A stretch of DNA of 61,228 bases, taken from assembly GCF_029335485.1 (NCBI RefSeq), contig NZ_JARJLM010000416.1:1-61228 (forward strand). Reading direction: 5' to 3'. The notes under the pieces are model-generated. The model saw only the letters and a program-made list of their open reading frames with translations, was not told the DNA's origin and did not search any database. Position numbers and translations under genes: made by a program. Shown here piece after piece: positions 24,517 through 33,111 of the stretch. This DNA comes from Cupriavidus basilensis. GTDB taxonomy: Bacteria; Pseudomonadota; Gammaproteobacteria; Burkholderiales; Burkholderiaceae. The number at the start of each line of letters is the position of its first letter. The stretch's first letter is position 1.

Positions 24517-26019
24517 TCATTCCTCCTGGAAGGCTTCTTCGCGCTTGGCCTTGATCGACGGCAGTGCGACAACGGCGACCAGCGCGGCGGCGGCGATCAG
24601 CAGGCCGAGCGACAGCGGGCGGGTCAGGAAGACAGTGAACGTCCCACGCGACAGCAACAGCGCGCGGCGGAAGTTCTCTTCCATCATCGGCCCCAGCACG
24701 AAACCCAGCAGCAGCGGCGCCGGCTCGCACTTGAGCTTGATGAACAGGTAGCCGACCACGCCGAAGGCAGCCGCGGTGAAGACGTCGAAGGTCTGGTTGT
24801 TGACGGAGAAGACACCGATGCAGCAGAACACCAGGATGGCCGGGTACAGGTAGCGATAGGGCACTTGCAGCAGCTTCACCCAGATCCCGATCAGCGGCAG
24901 GTTCAGGATGATCAGCATCAGGTTGCCGATCCACATCGAGGCGATCAGGCCCCAGAACAGCGCGGGGTTGCTGGTCATGACCTGCGGGCCCGGCTGGATG
25001 TTGTGGATGGTCATCGCGCCCACCATCAGCGCCATCACGGCGTTGGGCGGAATGCCCAGCGTCAGCAGCGGGATGAAGGAGGTCTGCGCGGCGGCGTTGT
25101 TGGCCGATTCCGGACCGGCCACGCCTTCGATGGCGCCCTTGCCGAATTCATGCGAGTACTTCGAGGTCTTCTTTTCCAGCGAGTAGGCCGCGAAGGAGGC
25201 CAGCGCCGCGCCGCCGCCAGGCAGGATGCCCAGGATCGAGCCTAGCGCGGTGCCGCGCAGCACTGCCGGCGCCATCCGTTTGAAGTCCGCCCTGGAGGGC
25301 CACAGGTTGGTGACGTGATCGGTGAAGGTCTCGCGGTTTTCCTTCTGTTCCAGGTTGGCGACGATCTCGGCGAAGCCGAACATGCCCATGGCCAGTGCGA
25401 CAAAATCGACGCCATCGGTGAGTTCGGGCACATCGAAGGAGAAGCGCGCGGCGCCCGAGTTCACGTCGGTGCCGACCAGGCCCAGCAGCAGCCCGAGCAC
25501 GATCATCGACACCGCCTTCGGGAGCGAACCGGATGCCAGCACCACGGCGCCGATCAGGCCCAGGCACATCAGCGAGAAATACTCGGCGGGACCGAACTTG
25601 AACGCCAGCTCCGACAGCGGCGTGGCGAAGGCGGCCAGGATCAGCGTGGACACGCAGCCGGCGAAGAACGAGCCCAGGCCGGCGGTCGCCAATGCCACCC
25701 CCGCTCGTCCTCGCCGCGCCATCTGGTAGCCATCGATGGTGGTGACCACCGACGACGATTCACCCGGCAGGTTGACCAGGATGGCGGTGGTGGAGCCGCC
25801 GTACTGCGCGCCGTAGTAAATACCGGCCAGCATGATGAGCGCGGCCACCGGCGGCAGCGTGTAGGTCACCGGCAGCAGCATGGCGATGGTGGCGAGCGGC
25901 CCGATGCCCGGCAGCACGCCGATCAGCGTGCCAAGCACGCAACCGAGGAAGCAGTAGGCAAGGTTCTGCAGGGTCAGCGCCGTGGAGAATCCAAGCGCCA
26001 GGTGTTCGAATAGTTCCAT
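24517..26019 (-). CDS. tctA: Tripartite tricarboxylate transporter large permease, TctA family
   Basis: This 500-residue protein has about 11-12 membrane segments. Family motifs: 'LGTLIGVLPGIGPLATIAMLLPVTYTLPP', 'GIYYGAQYGGSTTAILVNLPGESSSVVT', 'GALLG'-like 'LGSILGILPGGGAALASF' and 'FIPLLTLGIPPNAVMALMVGAM'. With a small TctB and a periplasmic TctC it imports tri- or dicarboxylates. Neither partner is adjacent: upstream on this strand is a 357-bp gap and then the MXKDX gene. It may use a TctC/TctB encoded elsewhere. The start at 26019 (MELFEHLALGF) follows the family; 50 upstream codons are discarded. Confidence 0.92.
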   Translation of the reverse strand: MELFEHLALGFSTALTLQNLAYCFLGCVLGTLIGVLPGIGPLATIAMLLPVTYTLPPVAALIMLAGIYYGAQYGGSTTAILVNLPGESSSVVTTIDGYQMARRGRAGVALATAGLGSFFAGCVSTLILAAFATPLSELAFKFGPAEYFSLMCLGLIGAVVLASGSLPKAVSMIVLGLLLGLVGTDVNSGAARFSFDVPELTDGVDFVALAMGMFGFAEIVANLEQKENRETFTDHVTNLWPSRADFKRMAPAVLRGTALGSILGILPGGGAALASFAAYSLEKKTSKYSHEFGKGAIEGVAGPESANNAAAQTSFIPLLTLGIPPNAVMALMVGAMTIHNIQPGPQVMTSNPALFWGLIASMWIGNLMLIILNLPLIGIWVKLLQVPYRYLYPAILVFCCIGVFSVNNQTFDVFTAAAFGVVGYLFIKLKCEPAPLLLGFVLGPMMEENFRRALLLSRGTFTVFLTRPLSLGLLIAAAALVAVVALPSIKAKREEAFQEE

Positions 26020-26376
26020 GAGGCTGTCTCCCTCGCCTGCAGTGAAACCTGGCCGGCGTACCGGCCGGAGGGCCGATGCCGCAGACCAGGCCGCGCTCGA
26101 TTCTTGTGCGAATGTGCGCGAACCGGCGAATCCGGGCGCGTCTTGCACCGCCGCGCGGGGTTCCGCCACAGATCGTCATCGACAGCGGGCGCGCGTGCAG
26201 GCGGCCCCAATGGCTTACCAGGCACAGTAGGCTCAGGTGCTTTCATCCGCCTTTCAGTGGTGGCGCTTTCGGGTATGTCCCGATACGCCGGGCATGCCGG
26301 AAAAGCAACGCCCCGCACGAAAGGCGGGGCGCCGGCATATCGCCTGCCGCGAAAGACGGCCGGCAGGGAAGCAGCC
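26020..26376. other. Gap upstream of tctA
   Basis: Where tctB or tctC would be expected, the 357 bp shows only low-complexity open frames without membrane segments or a signal peptide. I see no remnant of TctB. The tctA promoter presumably lies here. A GC-rich imperfect inverted repeat near 26307-26333 (CGCCCCGC / GGCGGGGCG) may act as a terminator for the MXKDX gene. Confidence 0.35.
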
Positions 26377-26655
26377 TTACGGCTTCATGGTGTCCTTGCC
26401 CATCGTGTCCTTACCCATCGCGTCCTTGCCCATGGAGTCCTTACCCATGGCGTTCTTGTCCTTGCTCATCTTGTCGTGGCTCTTCTTCATCTTGTCCTTG
26501 CTCATCGTGTCCTTGCCCATGGCATCCTTGCCCATGGTGTCTTTGGCCATGCTGCTGTCATTGCTCATGGCGTCCTTCTTCATGGCATCCTGGGCGAAAG
26601 CGTGGCCGGTAAGAAGGACCGCGGTCGAGAGCAGGGCTGCAAACAGTTTGTTCAT
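26377..26655 (-). CDS. Pentapeptide MXKDX repeat protein, periplasmic
   Basis: The 92-residue protein has a signal peptide (residues 1-21, ending AFA). The mature part is almost entirely the five-residue repeat M(G/S/A)KD(T/A/S), with 13 Met in about 70 residues. It matches the pentapeptide MXKDX repeat family. It lies downstream of the molybdoprotein and cytochrome b genes in the same orientation, 66 bp from the first, so the three are probably one operon. Met-rich repeats can bind copper or serve as an oxidant sink; which applies here is not known. Confidence 0.88.
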   Translation of the reverse strand: MNKLFAALLSTAVLLTGHAFAQDAMKKDAMSNDSSMAKDTMGKDAMGKDTMSKDKMKKSHDKMSKDKNAMGKDSMGKDAMGKDTMGKDTMKP

Positions 26656-26721
26656 GGAGTTCTCCTTGGGGGGTGATAGTCAGCGTGCGAGCCGGCACCA
26701 TGCCGGCCAATTTCAGGCGGA

Positions 26722-27495
26722 TCAGGATCCGCCGAACCAGTTGTACCCCTGGTCTTCCCAGTAACCGCCGGGGTACTTGTTGGTGACGTAAAGCGCCATG
26801 ATGTGCTTGGGATTCTTGTAGCCGAGCTTGGTCGGCATGCGCAGCTTCATGGGAAAGCCGTACTTGGGCGGCAGCGTTTCCCCGTCGTAGGTAAAGGTGA
26901 GCAGCGTCTGCGGATGCAGCGCGGTGGGCATGTCGATGCTGGTGTAGTAATCGTCGGCGCAGCGAAAACCCACATACTTCGCGCTGGTGTCGGCACCCAC
27001 GCGATGCAGGAACTCGGAGAAGGGTGTGCCGCCCCACTTGCCGATGGCGCTCCAGCCCTCCACGCAGATATGGCGGGTAACCTGGGAGGTCTGCGGCAGG
27101 GCATAGAGCTGATCGAGCGTCCAGGAAGCCTTGCTGGCCACCATGCCGCCGACTTCCAGGCGGAAACTGCTGGCGTCGACCTCGGGCACCTCGTCCTCGC
27201 CGTAGAAGGCATTGAACGGGAAGGGGCGGGTCATCCGGGACTCATCGTAAGTCGGTGCCAGCCGCTTGGGATCGAACAGCGCACCCTGCACGCGGTCGTT
27301 GAAGCGCGACACCGCCATCAGGAAGCGCTCCACCGAGTCGTTGTCGGTCAGGCTGCAGCCGGTCAGCATCGACAGGCCGCCGAGCGTGATGGCGCGCTTG
27401 GCGAACAGGCGGCGCGAAGGCATGTCGAGTTCGCGCACGGCGTCGCGCAGGATCAGGCGGCGATCCAGTTGGACGATGGATCCGGGTTTGTTCAT
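26722..27495 (-). CDS. Sulfite-oxidase-fold molybdopterin oxidoreductase, exported
   Basis: This 257-residue protein belongs to the oxidoreductase molybdopterin-binding family (PF00174), related to but shorter than E. coli MsrP/YedY. The Mo-ligand Cys lies in 'RHICVEGWSAIGKWGG', followed by 'YYTSIDMPTAL' and 'KLRMPTKLGYKNPK'. The N terminus has 'SRRLFAK' and then a hydrophobic stretch ending 'LSMLTGC', so it looks like a Tat-exported lipoprotein with a lipobox (LTGC). It is followed on the same strand by the MXKDX gene and preceded by a cytochrome b gene 51 bp upstream, the probable electron donor. Confidence 0.86.
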   Translation of the reverse strand: MNKPGSIVQLDRRLILRDAVRELDMPSRRLFAKRAITLGGLSMLTGCSLTDNDSVERFLMAVSRFNDRVQGALFDPKRLAPTYDESRMTRPFPFNAFYGEDEVPEVDASSFRLEVGGMVASKASWTLDQLYALPQTSQVTRHICVEGWSAIGKWGGTPFSEFLHRVGADTSAKYVGFRCADDYYTSIDMPTALHPQTLLTFTYDGETLPPKYGFPMKLRMPTKLGYKNPKHIMALYVTNKYPGGYWEDQGYNWFGGS

Positions 27496-27546
27496 GGCGA
27501 GTCTCCGCGGCGCGGTTTGGTGGCTGTGAATCGGGCGGGTTGGCGC

Positions 27547-28185
27547 TTAGCGGCCGCGCAGCATGATCAGCAAGGTGCGCGGCACCAGCGCCACCATTGC
27601 CACATGGACCACGGTGAACAGCACGATGGCGCTCATGCACAGGAAGTGAACCCAGCGTGCGGCGTCATAGCCACCCATCAGGTCGCGCAGCAGCGGGAAC
27701 TGCACTGATTTCCAGATTGCCAGCCCGGACAGCACGGTCAGCACGATGACCAGCACCACGCCCAGGTACATGGCCTTCTGCGCCGCGTTGTATTCGGACA
27801 GGTCAGGATGCGCGAGGCGTCCGCGCAGCGCCGCGGCAACGTCGCGCAGGGCGGCCGGCACCGACAGCGGCAGGAAGCGCCGGCGGAACCGGCCGGTCAG
27901 TGCGTTCATCAGCAGGTAGAACAGCCCGTTGGCCACCAGCAGCCACATTGCCGCAAAGTGCCATTGCAGCGCGCCGCCCAGCCACCCGCCCAGCGTGATG
28001 GCGCTGGGAAAGCGCAGGCCGAACAGCGGCGACGCGTCATAGATGCGCCAGCCGCTCAACACCATCAGGATGACGGCGATGGCGTTGAGCCAGTGCGTCA
28101 CGCGTACCCATGCCGGCTGGATAGGTGCAGACGCACGTTCGTGGCGGCCCGGGGCGGGCCGCGGTAGCTGGGAAGCAGTATCCAC
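27547..28185 (-). CDS. Cytochrome b561-type membrane protein (electron partner)
   Basis: This 212-residue protein has four hydrophobic segments and paired His in 'VRVTHWLNAIAVILMVLSG', 'LQWHFAAMWLLVANG', 'RWVHFLCMSAIVLFTVVHVAMVAL'. These fit a di-haem PF01292 cytochrome b. It is likely to pass electrons from quinol to the periplasmic molybdoprotein encoded 51 bp downstream. The start is a GTG at 28185 with GGAGA seven bases upstream. It differs from MsrQ, which belongs to another family. Confidence 0.85.
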   Translation of the reverse strand: MDTASQLPRPAPGRHERASAPIQPAWVRVTHWLNAIAVILMVLSGWRIYDASPLFGLRFPSAITLGGWLGGALQWHFAAMWLLVANGLFYLLMNALTGRFRRRFLPLSVPAALRDVAAALRGRLAHPDLSEYNAAQKAMYLGVVLVIVLTVLSGLAIWKSVQFPLLRDLMGGYDAARWVHFLCMSAIVLFTVVHVAMVALVPRTLLIMLRGR

Positions 28186-28610
28186 CGTCTTTCTCCAATG
28201 TCGCGTTGGTGGTCGCAGGTACTGCGCAACCGTTTCATGTGCCTTTGTCGACGGCGGTGGCACGAACTTACATGCGAACTGGAGAATTCTTTCCAGGCTC
28301 GCGAGCACATCGGCAACGGGTACCCCCGGCGTCACTCAGCGAGCTCGGCGAGAAATGGAACGGACTGTTGGGCGACGCATGAACGGCTACCCGTGCCTTG
28401 ACATTAGCACCCCGCCGGCAAGACGCCAAAGTGAATCGGCGGCGATGGCCCCCGGCCGGCCGGACCCACGCCGGGGCCGCTACAATGCAGGCGTGCAGGC
28501 GGGCGCCCCCCGCCTGCCTCGCCCCGAGCCGCCTGTCGACACAGGCAGGCGTCGAGGGCGCCGTCATTTTCCCCGCCTCAGGACACAACCCACGGAACCA
28601 GGATCCGCGC
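28186..28610. other. Divergent intergenic region, cytochrome b and hisN-like
   Basis: These 425 bp carry no credible gene. A possible -10 element TACAAT at 28481-28486 faces the hisN-like gene, but no matching -35 was found. Confidence 0.35.
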
Positions 28611-29402
28611 ATGCCTCTGACCGCCGAGCAACTCACCGAATACATGGATTTCGCCGGGCATCTCGCACAGGCGGCCGGCAGCGCCAGCCTGCCGTACTTC
28701 CGCAGCGCCCCGGCGGTCGCGGACAAGGGCGGCCGCCGCTTCGACCCCGTCACCGAGGCTGACAGGGCCGCCGAGCGCGCCATGCGCGACCTGATCCTTG
28801 CCCGCTATCCGGAGCACGGCATCCTGGGCGAGGAGGAAGACCGGGTGGCCGGCAGTTCACCGCTGACCTGGGTGCTCGATCCGATCGACGGCACCCGTGC
28901 CTTCATCACCGGACTGCCGCTATGGGGCACGCTGATCGCGCTCAACGACGGCCAGCGCCCGGTGCTCGGCGTGATGGACCAGCCGTTCACGCGCGAGCGC
29001 TTCCGTGGCGATGGCCGGCAAGCCTGGCTCAATGGCCAGCCCTTGCGCACGCGGCCGTGCGAAGACCTGGCGCAGGCCAAGCTGATGTGCACCACGCCGG
29101 AGATGTTCGAGGACGAGGCGCAATGGGCGGCGTTCCGCCGCGTGGCGGACGGCGCCAGGATGCAGCGCTATGGCGGCGACTGCTATGCCTATTGCATGGT
29201 CGCCGCGGGCCATGTCGACGCGGTGGTGGAGGCTGGGTTGAAGGCCTATGACGTGCAGGCGCTGATTCCCATCGTCCAGGGCGCCGGCGGCATCATGACC
29301 AGCTGGAGCGGCGGCGACGCGCAACAGGGCGGTACCGTGGTCGCCTGTGGCGACAAGCGGCTGCATGCGCAGATACTTGCGCTGCTGAAAGCGCCGGCCT
29401 GA
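28611..29402 (+). CDS. hisN: Histidinol-phosphatase, inositol-monophosphatase family
   Basis: The 263-residue protein is an IMPase-fold phosphatase. Metal motif 1 is 'GILGEEED', followed by 'WVLDPIDGTRAFITG' (DPIDGT) and C-terminal 'GGDCYAYCMVAAGHVDAVVEAGLKAYDVQALIPIV' with the conserved DVxA-type Asp. The 'WVLDPIDGTRAFI' and C-terminal pattern fit the HisN branch (histidinol phosphate to histidinol) better than SuhB. It stands alone, away from other his genes, as HisN does in several groups. The start ATG at 28611 is chosen; the upstream frame is Pro/Arg-rich. Confidence 0.82.
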   Translation: MPLTAEQLTEYMDFAGHLAQAAGSASLPYFRSAPAVADKGGRRFDPVTEADRAAERAMRDLILARYPEHGILGEEEDRVAGSSPLTWVLDPIDGTRAFITGLPLWGTLIALNDGQRPVLGVMDQPFTRERFRGDGRQAWLNGQPLRTRPCEDLAQAKLMCTTPEMFEDEAQWAAFRRVADGARMQRYGGDCYAYCMVAAGHVDAVVEAGLKAYDVQALIPIVQGAGGIMTSWSGGDAQQGGTVVACGDKRLHAQILALLKAPA

Positions 29403-29635
29403 GCACACCGGGGCTGCCGTCCGGACGTCGGGGCGAGCGTTGCCCGCGCCGGGCTTGCTATGATGCTGGCCGCAGCGTCCGGGGTGCAAGGCGCTTTTCC
29501 CAGATATCGAGGTATTACGCGCGCAGGCCATGTCCCGCGCGCGGCCGGCAATGGCGCATCCCGTGGGAAAAGGAAAAGGCCTGGCATGGCCCGGACTTAA
29601 CTTTTGCAGTAGCCGGTAGGGAAGAAACAAGAAAC

Positions 29636-30889
29636 ATGATGTCAAACGCATGCGGCCTCGATTTCGGCACGTCCAATTCCACGGTTGGCTGGTGCCGCCC
29701 GGGACAACCTACGTTGTTGCCGCTGGAAGATGGCAAGCTGACGCTGCCTTCGGTGATTTTTTTCCATGCGGAGGACCCGCTGGTCAGCTATGGCCGCGCC
29801 GCGCTCCAGGACTACCTGGCGGGCTATGAAGGCCGGCTGATGCGCTCGCTCAAGAGCCTGCTGGGTACCTCCATGATGGAAGACAGCACTGAGGTGATGG
29901 GCCAGGCCATGCCGTTCCGCAAGCTGCTTTCGCATTTCATCGGCGAACTCAAGCAGCGTGCCGAGGCCTCCGCGGGAGCGGGTTTCGACAAGGTGGTGAT
30001 GGGCCGCCCGGTATTCTTTATCGACGAAGACCCGAAGGCCGACCAGCTGGCCGAGCAGACGCTGCGCGAGATCGCCGCGGATGCCGGTTTCAAGGACATC
30101 GAATTCCAGTATGAGCCGATCGCCGCGGCTTTCGACTACGAAGCCACGATCTCCCGCGAGGAACTGGTGCTGGTGGCCGACATCGGCGGCGGTACCTCGG
30201 ACTTCTCGCTGGTGCGCCTGTCGCCGCAGCGTGCCGGCAAGACCGACCGCCGCGGCGACATCCTCGCCAATGGCGGCGTGCATATCGGCGGTACGGATTT
30301 CGACAAGAGCCTCAGCCTGGCCAGCGTGATGCCTTTCCTGGGCCTGGGCAGCGAACTGCGCAACGGCAAGGCGATGCCCTCGGGTCAGTACTTCGACCTG
30401 GCGAGCTGGCACACCATCAACCTGGTGTACACACGCAAGGCCTGGTCGCATGTCATGGACAACTATCGCGACGCGGCGGACAAAGCAAAACTCGACCGCC
30501 TGATCAGCCTGATCAAGCAGCGCGCCGGCCACTGGCTTGCCATCCAGGTGGAAGCCGCCAAGATTGCCTTGTCGGCCGAGCCGCAGACGCAGCTCGACCT
30601 GGGCCGCATCGCGCCGGGCGAGACCATGCCGATCAGCCGGGACGATTTCGACCAGTCCATCGGCAAGCTGGTCGGCAAGACCGAGCAGACGGTGCAGGCC
30701 CTGCTGCGCGACGCGGGCGTGCAGGCCGATGCGATCGACACCGTGCTGTTTACCGGCGGCTCCAGCAGCGTGCCCTTGCTGCGCGAGCGGCTCTCCGAAC
30801 TGATCCCGGGCGCCCAGCGCATCGAAGGCGATCTGTTCGGTGGCATCGGTTCCGGTCTGGCGCTGGACGCGCGGCGCAAGTTTGCCTGA
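29636..30889 (+). CDS. yegD: Hsp70-family protein, YegD type
   Basis: The 417-residue protein has only the actin-like ATPase domain. It contains 'GLDFGTSNSTVGW' (phosphate 1), 'VADIGGGTSDFSLVRL' (phosphate 2) and 'VLFTGGSSSVPLLRERL' (adenosine). The peptide-binding domain of DnaK is absent, as in E. coli YegD, so it may not be a general chaperone. The role of YegD is not established. The start can be either of two adjacent ATGs at 29636 and 29639. It is flanked by unrelated genes with a 233-bp gap before it. Confidence 0.85.
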   Translation: MMSNACGLDFGTSNSTVGWCRPGQPTLLPLEDGKLTLPSVIFFHAEDPLVSYGRAALQDYLAGYEGRLMRSLKSLLGTSMMEDSTEVMGQAMPFRKLLSHFIGELKQRAEASAGAGFDKVVMGRPVFFIDEDPKADQLAEQTLREIAADAGFKDIEFQYEPIAAAFDYEATISREELVLVADIGGGTSDFSLVRLSPQRAGKTDRRGDILANGGVHIGGTDFDKSLSLASVMPFLGLGSELRNGKAMPSGQYFDLASWHTINLVYTRKAWSHVMDNYRDAADKAKLDRLISLIKQRAGHWLAIQVEAAKIALSAEPQTQLDLGRIAPGETMPISRDDFDQSIGKLVGKTEQTVQALLRDAGVQADAIDTVLFTGGSSSVPLLRERLSELIPGAQRIEGDLFGGIGSGLALDARRKFA

Positions 30890-31005
30890 GGTATCGGGGT
30901 AGCGTGGCTCGCATCGCGCGATGCCATGCCATGCCATGCGCCGGCCTTCACACCATCATGCTAATGTGCCGTTTTCGCGAGTTCGCGTTCTCGAAGAGGC
31001 ACTAC

Positions 31006-32025
31006 ATGCATGCGGCTATCGTCGAAGCCAGCTACGGCTCCGATCCGGTTGGCCTGGTCAGCGGCTTCCGCTTCCTGCCTGGCGAGCCGGGGCAACCCAT
31101 CGATTCCGCCGGCGCGGCCACGTGGCTCAGGCAGCCACCGCCGGGAGACGAGTTTCTCTGGCTGCACTTCAATCTGTCGCACAGCGCATGCGAGCGCTGG
31201 CTCAAGGGCCAGCTTGACCTGCCCGAAGGATTCTTCGAGGCATTGCGCCAGGGCTCGCGTTCCACGCGCATCGAGCGGCTCGATATCGCCTTGCTCGCCG
31301 TCGTCAACGACGTGATCTACAACTTCGGCGTGACCACAACCGATATCTCCACGCTGTGGGCCTGTGCCGACCGCCGCATCCTGGTGACGGCGCGCCTCAA
31401 GCCCTTGCGCTCGGTCGACCAGTTGCGGGCGTCGGTGCGGCAGGGCGAGCTGTTCCACACGCCACTGGCGCTGCTGGTGCACCTGCTGCGCGACCAGGCC
31501 GACGTGCTGGTGCGCATCGTGCGCGAGACCAGCGCGACCGTGGACCAGGTCGAGGATCGCCTGCTGTCGCAGCGCCTGCACGGCAACCGCGCCGAACTGG
31601 GCTCGATGCGGCGCGGCCTGGTGCGGCTGCAGCGCCTGCTTGCGCCCGAGCCCGGCGCGCTGTTCCGCCTGCTCAACCGTCCGCCGGCGTGGATGCACGA
31701 GCAGGATATCCAGGACCTGCGCGATTCGACCGAAGAGTTCTCGCTGGTGTTGAACGACCTTGCGGCGCTGGTCGAGCGCATCAAGCTCCTGCAGGAAGAG
31801 ATCGCCGCCAAGCTCAACGAGCAGACCAACCGCACGCTGTTCACGCTGACGCTGGTGACCGTGCTGGCCTTGCCGATCAATATCGTGGCGGGCTTCTTCG
31901 GCATGAACGTGGGCGGCATCCCGTTGTCGGACCATCCGCACGGGTTCTGGGTGCTGGTGGTGCTGGTGGCCAGCTTTACCGTGCTTGCCGGGCGCTGGGC
32001 TTTCCGCAAGCAGGGCGACTATTGA
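31006..32025 (+). CDS. CorA-family metal transporter (ZntB-like)
   Basis: The 339-residue protein has an N-terminal cytoplasmic funnel domain and two C-terminal membrane helices. The signature 'FFGMNVGGIP' (GMN motif) closes the first helix. Coiled-coil text such as 'RIKLLQEEIAAKLNEQTNRTLFTLTLVTVLALP' precedes it. N-terminal features ('WLHFNLSH', 'RIERLDIALLAVVNDV') fit the ZntB branch, which moves Zn2+ rather than Mg2+, but the ion is uncertain. AGAGG seven bases before the ATG at 31006 sets the start. Confidence 0.9.
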   Translation: MHAAIVEASYGSDPVGLVSGFRFLPGEPGQPIDSAGAATWLRQPPPGDEFLWLHFNLSHSACERWLKGQLDLPEGFFEALRQGSRSTRIERLDIALLAVVNDVIYNFGVTTTDISTLWACADRRILVTARLKPLRSVDQLRASVRQGELFHTPLALLVHLLRDQADVLVRIVRETSATVDQVEDRLLSQRLHGNRAELGSMRRGLVRLQRLLAPEPGALFRLLNRPPAWMHEQDIQDLRDSTEEFSLVLNDLAALVERIKLLQEEIAAKLNEQTNRTLFTLTLVTVLALPINIVAGFFGMNVGGIPLSDHPHGFWVLVVLVASFTVLAGRWAFRKQGDY

Positions 32026-32139
32026 GGTGGCCCCGGGGCGTTCCTTGCGCGTCCCCGCTTGCGCACGGGGGTGTCACGCTGGCGTCACTTCCTGCTGTTA
32101 GCCTGCCATGCAGCGCGTTGTTGCCAACAGGAGTGAGCT

Positions 32140-33057
32140 ATGAGGCCAGACGAGAATGAGCTGATCCGGCGTATCCACCGCGAGGTGGCCGATCACTATG
32201 ACGAAGAGCTCGAACTGGAGCTGGAAGACCACCATGTCGACACGCTCTTCGGCGAGGCCGGCGGCGGCCTGGACGACGCCGAGCGCGCCGCGCGGCGCCA
32301 GTATTTCCGCGAGCTGTTCCGTCTGCAGGGCGAGCTCGTCAAGCTGCAGAGCTGGGTGGTGGAGACCGGCCACAAGGTGGTGATCCTGTTCGAGGGGCGC
32401 GACGCCGCCGGCAAGGGCGGCGTGATCAAGCGCATCACCCAGCGGCTCAACCCGCGCGTGGCGCGCGTGGCCGCGTTGCCCGCCCCCAACGATCGCGAAC
32501 GCACCCAGTGGTATTTCCAGCGCTATGTCTCCCACCTGCCCGCGGCGGGCGAGATCGTGCTGTTCGACCGCAGCTGGTACAACCGCGCCGGGGTGGAGCG
32601 CGTGATGGGTTTTTGCACCGACGACCAGTACGAAGAGTTCTTCCGCTCCGTGCCTGAGTTCGAGCGGATGCTGGTGCGTTCCGGCATCCAGGTCATCAAG
32701 TACTGGTTCTCGATCTCGGACGAGGAGCAGCACCTGCGCTTTCTCAGCCGCATCCATGACCCTCTCAAGCAGTGGAAGCTCAGCCCCATGGATCTCGAAT
32801 CCCGCCGGCGCTGGGAGGACTACACCCGCGCCAAGGAAGTCATGCTGGAGCGCACCCATATCGCCGAGGCGCCGTGGTGGGTGGTGCAGGCGGTAGACAA
32901 GAAGAAGGCGCGCCTGAACTGCATCCATCATCTGCTGCAGCAGATGCCGTACGAAGAGCGCGCCCAGCCGCCCGTGGTGTTGCCGCAGCGCGAACGGCAC
33001 GACGACTACACGCGCCAGCCGGTGCCGGACAATATGATCGTGCCGGAAGTCTACTGA
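32140..33057 (+). CDS. ppk2: Polyphosphate kinase 2
   Basis: This 305-residue enzyme uses polyphosphate to phosphorylate nucleotides. It has Walker A 'FEGRDAAGKGGVIKRI' and the PPK2 lid and Walker B 'VLFDRSWYNRAGVERVMGF'. Also present are 'EFERMLVRSGIQVIKYWFSIS' and 'HIAEAPWWVVQAVDKKKARLNCI'. The N terminus carries an acidic extension. Length and motifs match class I PPK2 (NDP to NTP). Cupriavidus species carry several PPK2 genes, so this is one of a set. It lies 114 bp after the CorA gene. Confidence 0.93.
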   Translation: MRPDENELIRRIHREVADHYDEELELELEDHHVDTLFGEAGGGLDDAERAARRQYFRELFRLQGELVKLQSWVVETGHKVVILFEGRDAAGKGGVIKRITQRLNPRVARVAALPAPNDRERTQWYFQRYVSHLPAAGEIVLFDRSWYNRAGVERVMGFCTDDQYEEFFRSVPEFERMLVRSGIQVIKYWFSISDEEQHLRFLSRIHDPLKQWKLSPMDLESRRRWEDYTRAKEVMLERTHIAEAPWWVVQAVDKKKARLNCIHHLLQQMPYEERAQPPVVLPQRERHDDYTRQPVPDNMIVPEVY

Positions 33058-33111
33058 GACCGATCGTCCGGGCCGGACGCATCGCAGCAGGAGCCATCGC
33101 GCTGGTGGATC

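Noticed and set aside
26020-26376. Vestigial tctB upstream of tctA
   Set aside because: No membrane segments or TctB-like motif in any frame; the text is Arg/Pro-rich.
26377-26655. 15-bp repeats as a CRISPR or satellite
   Set aside because: They encode the MXKDX repeat in frame behind a signal peptide, so they are coding repeats.
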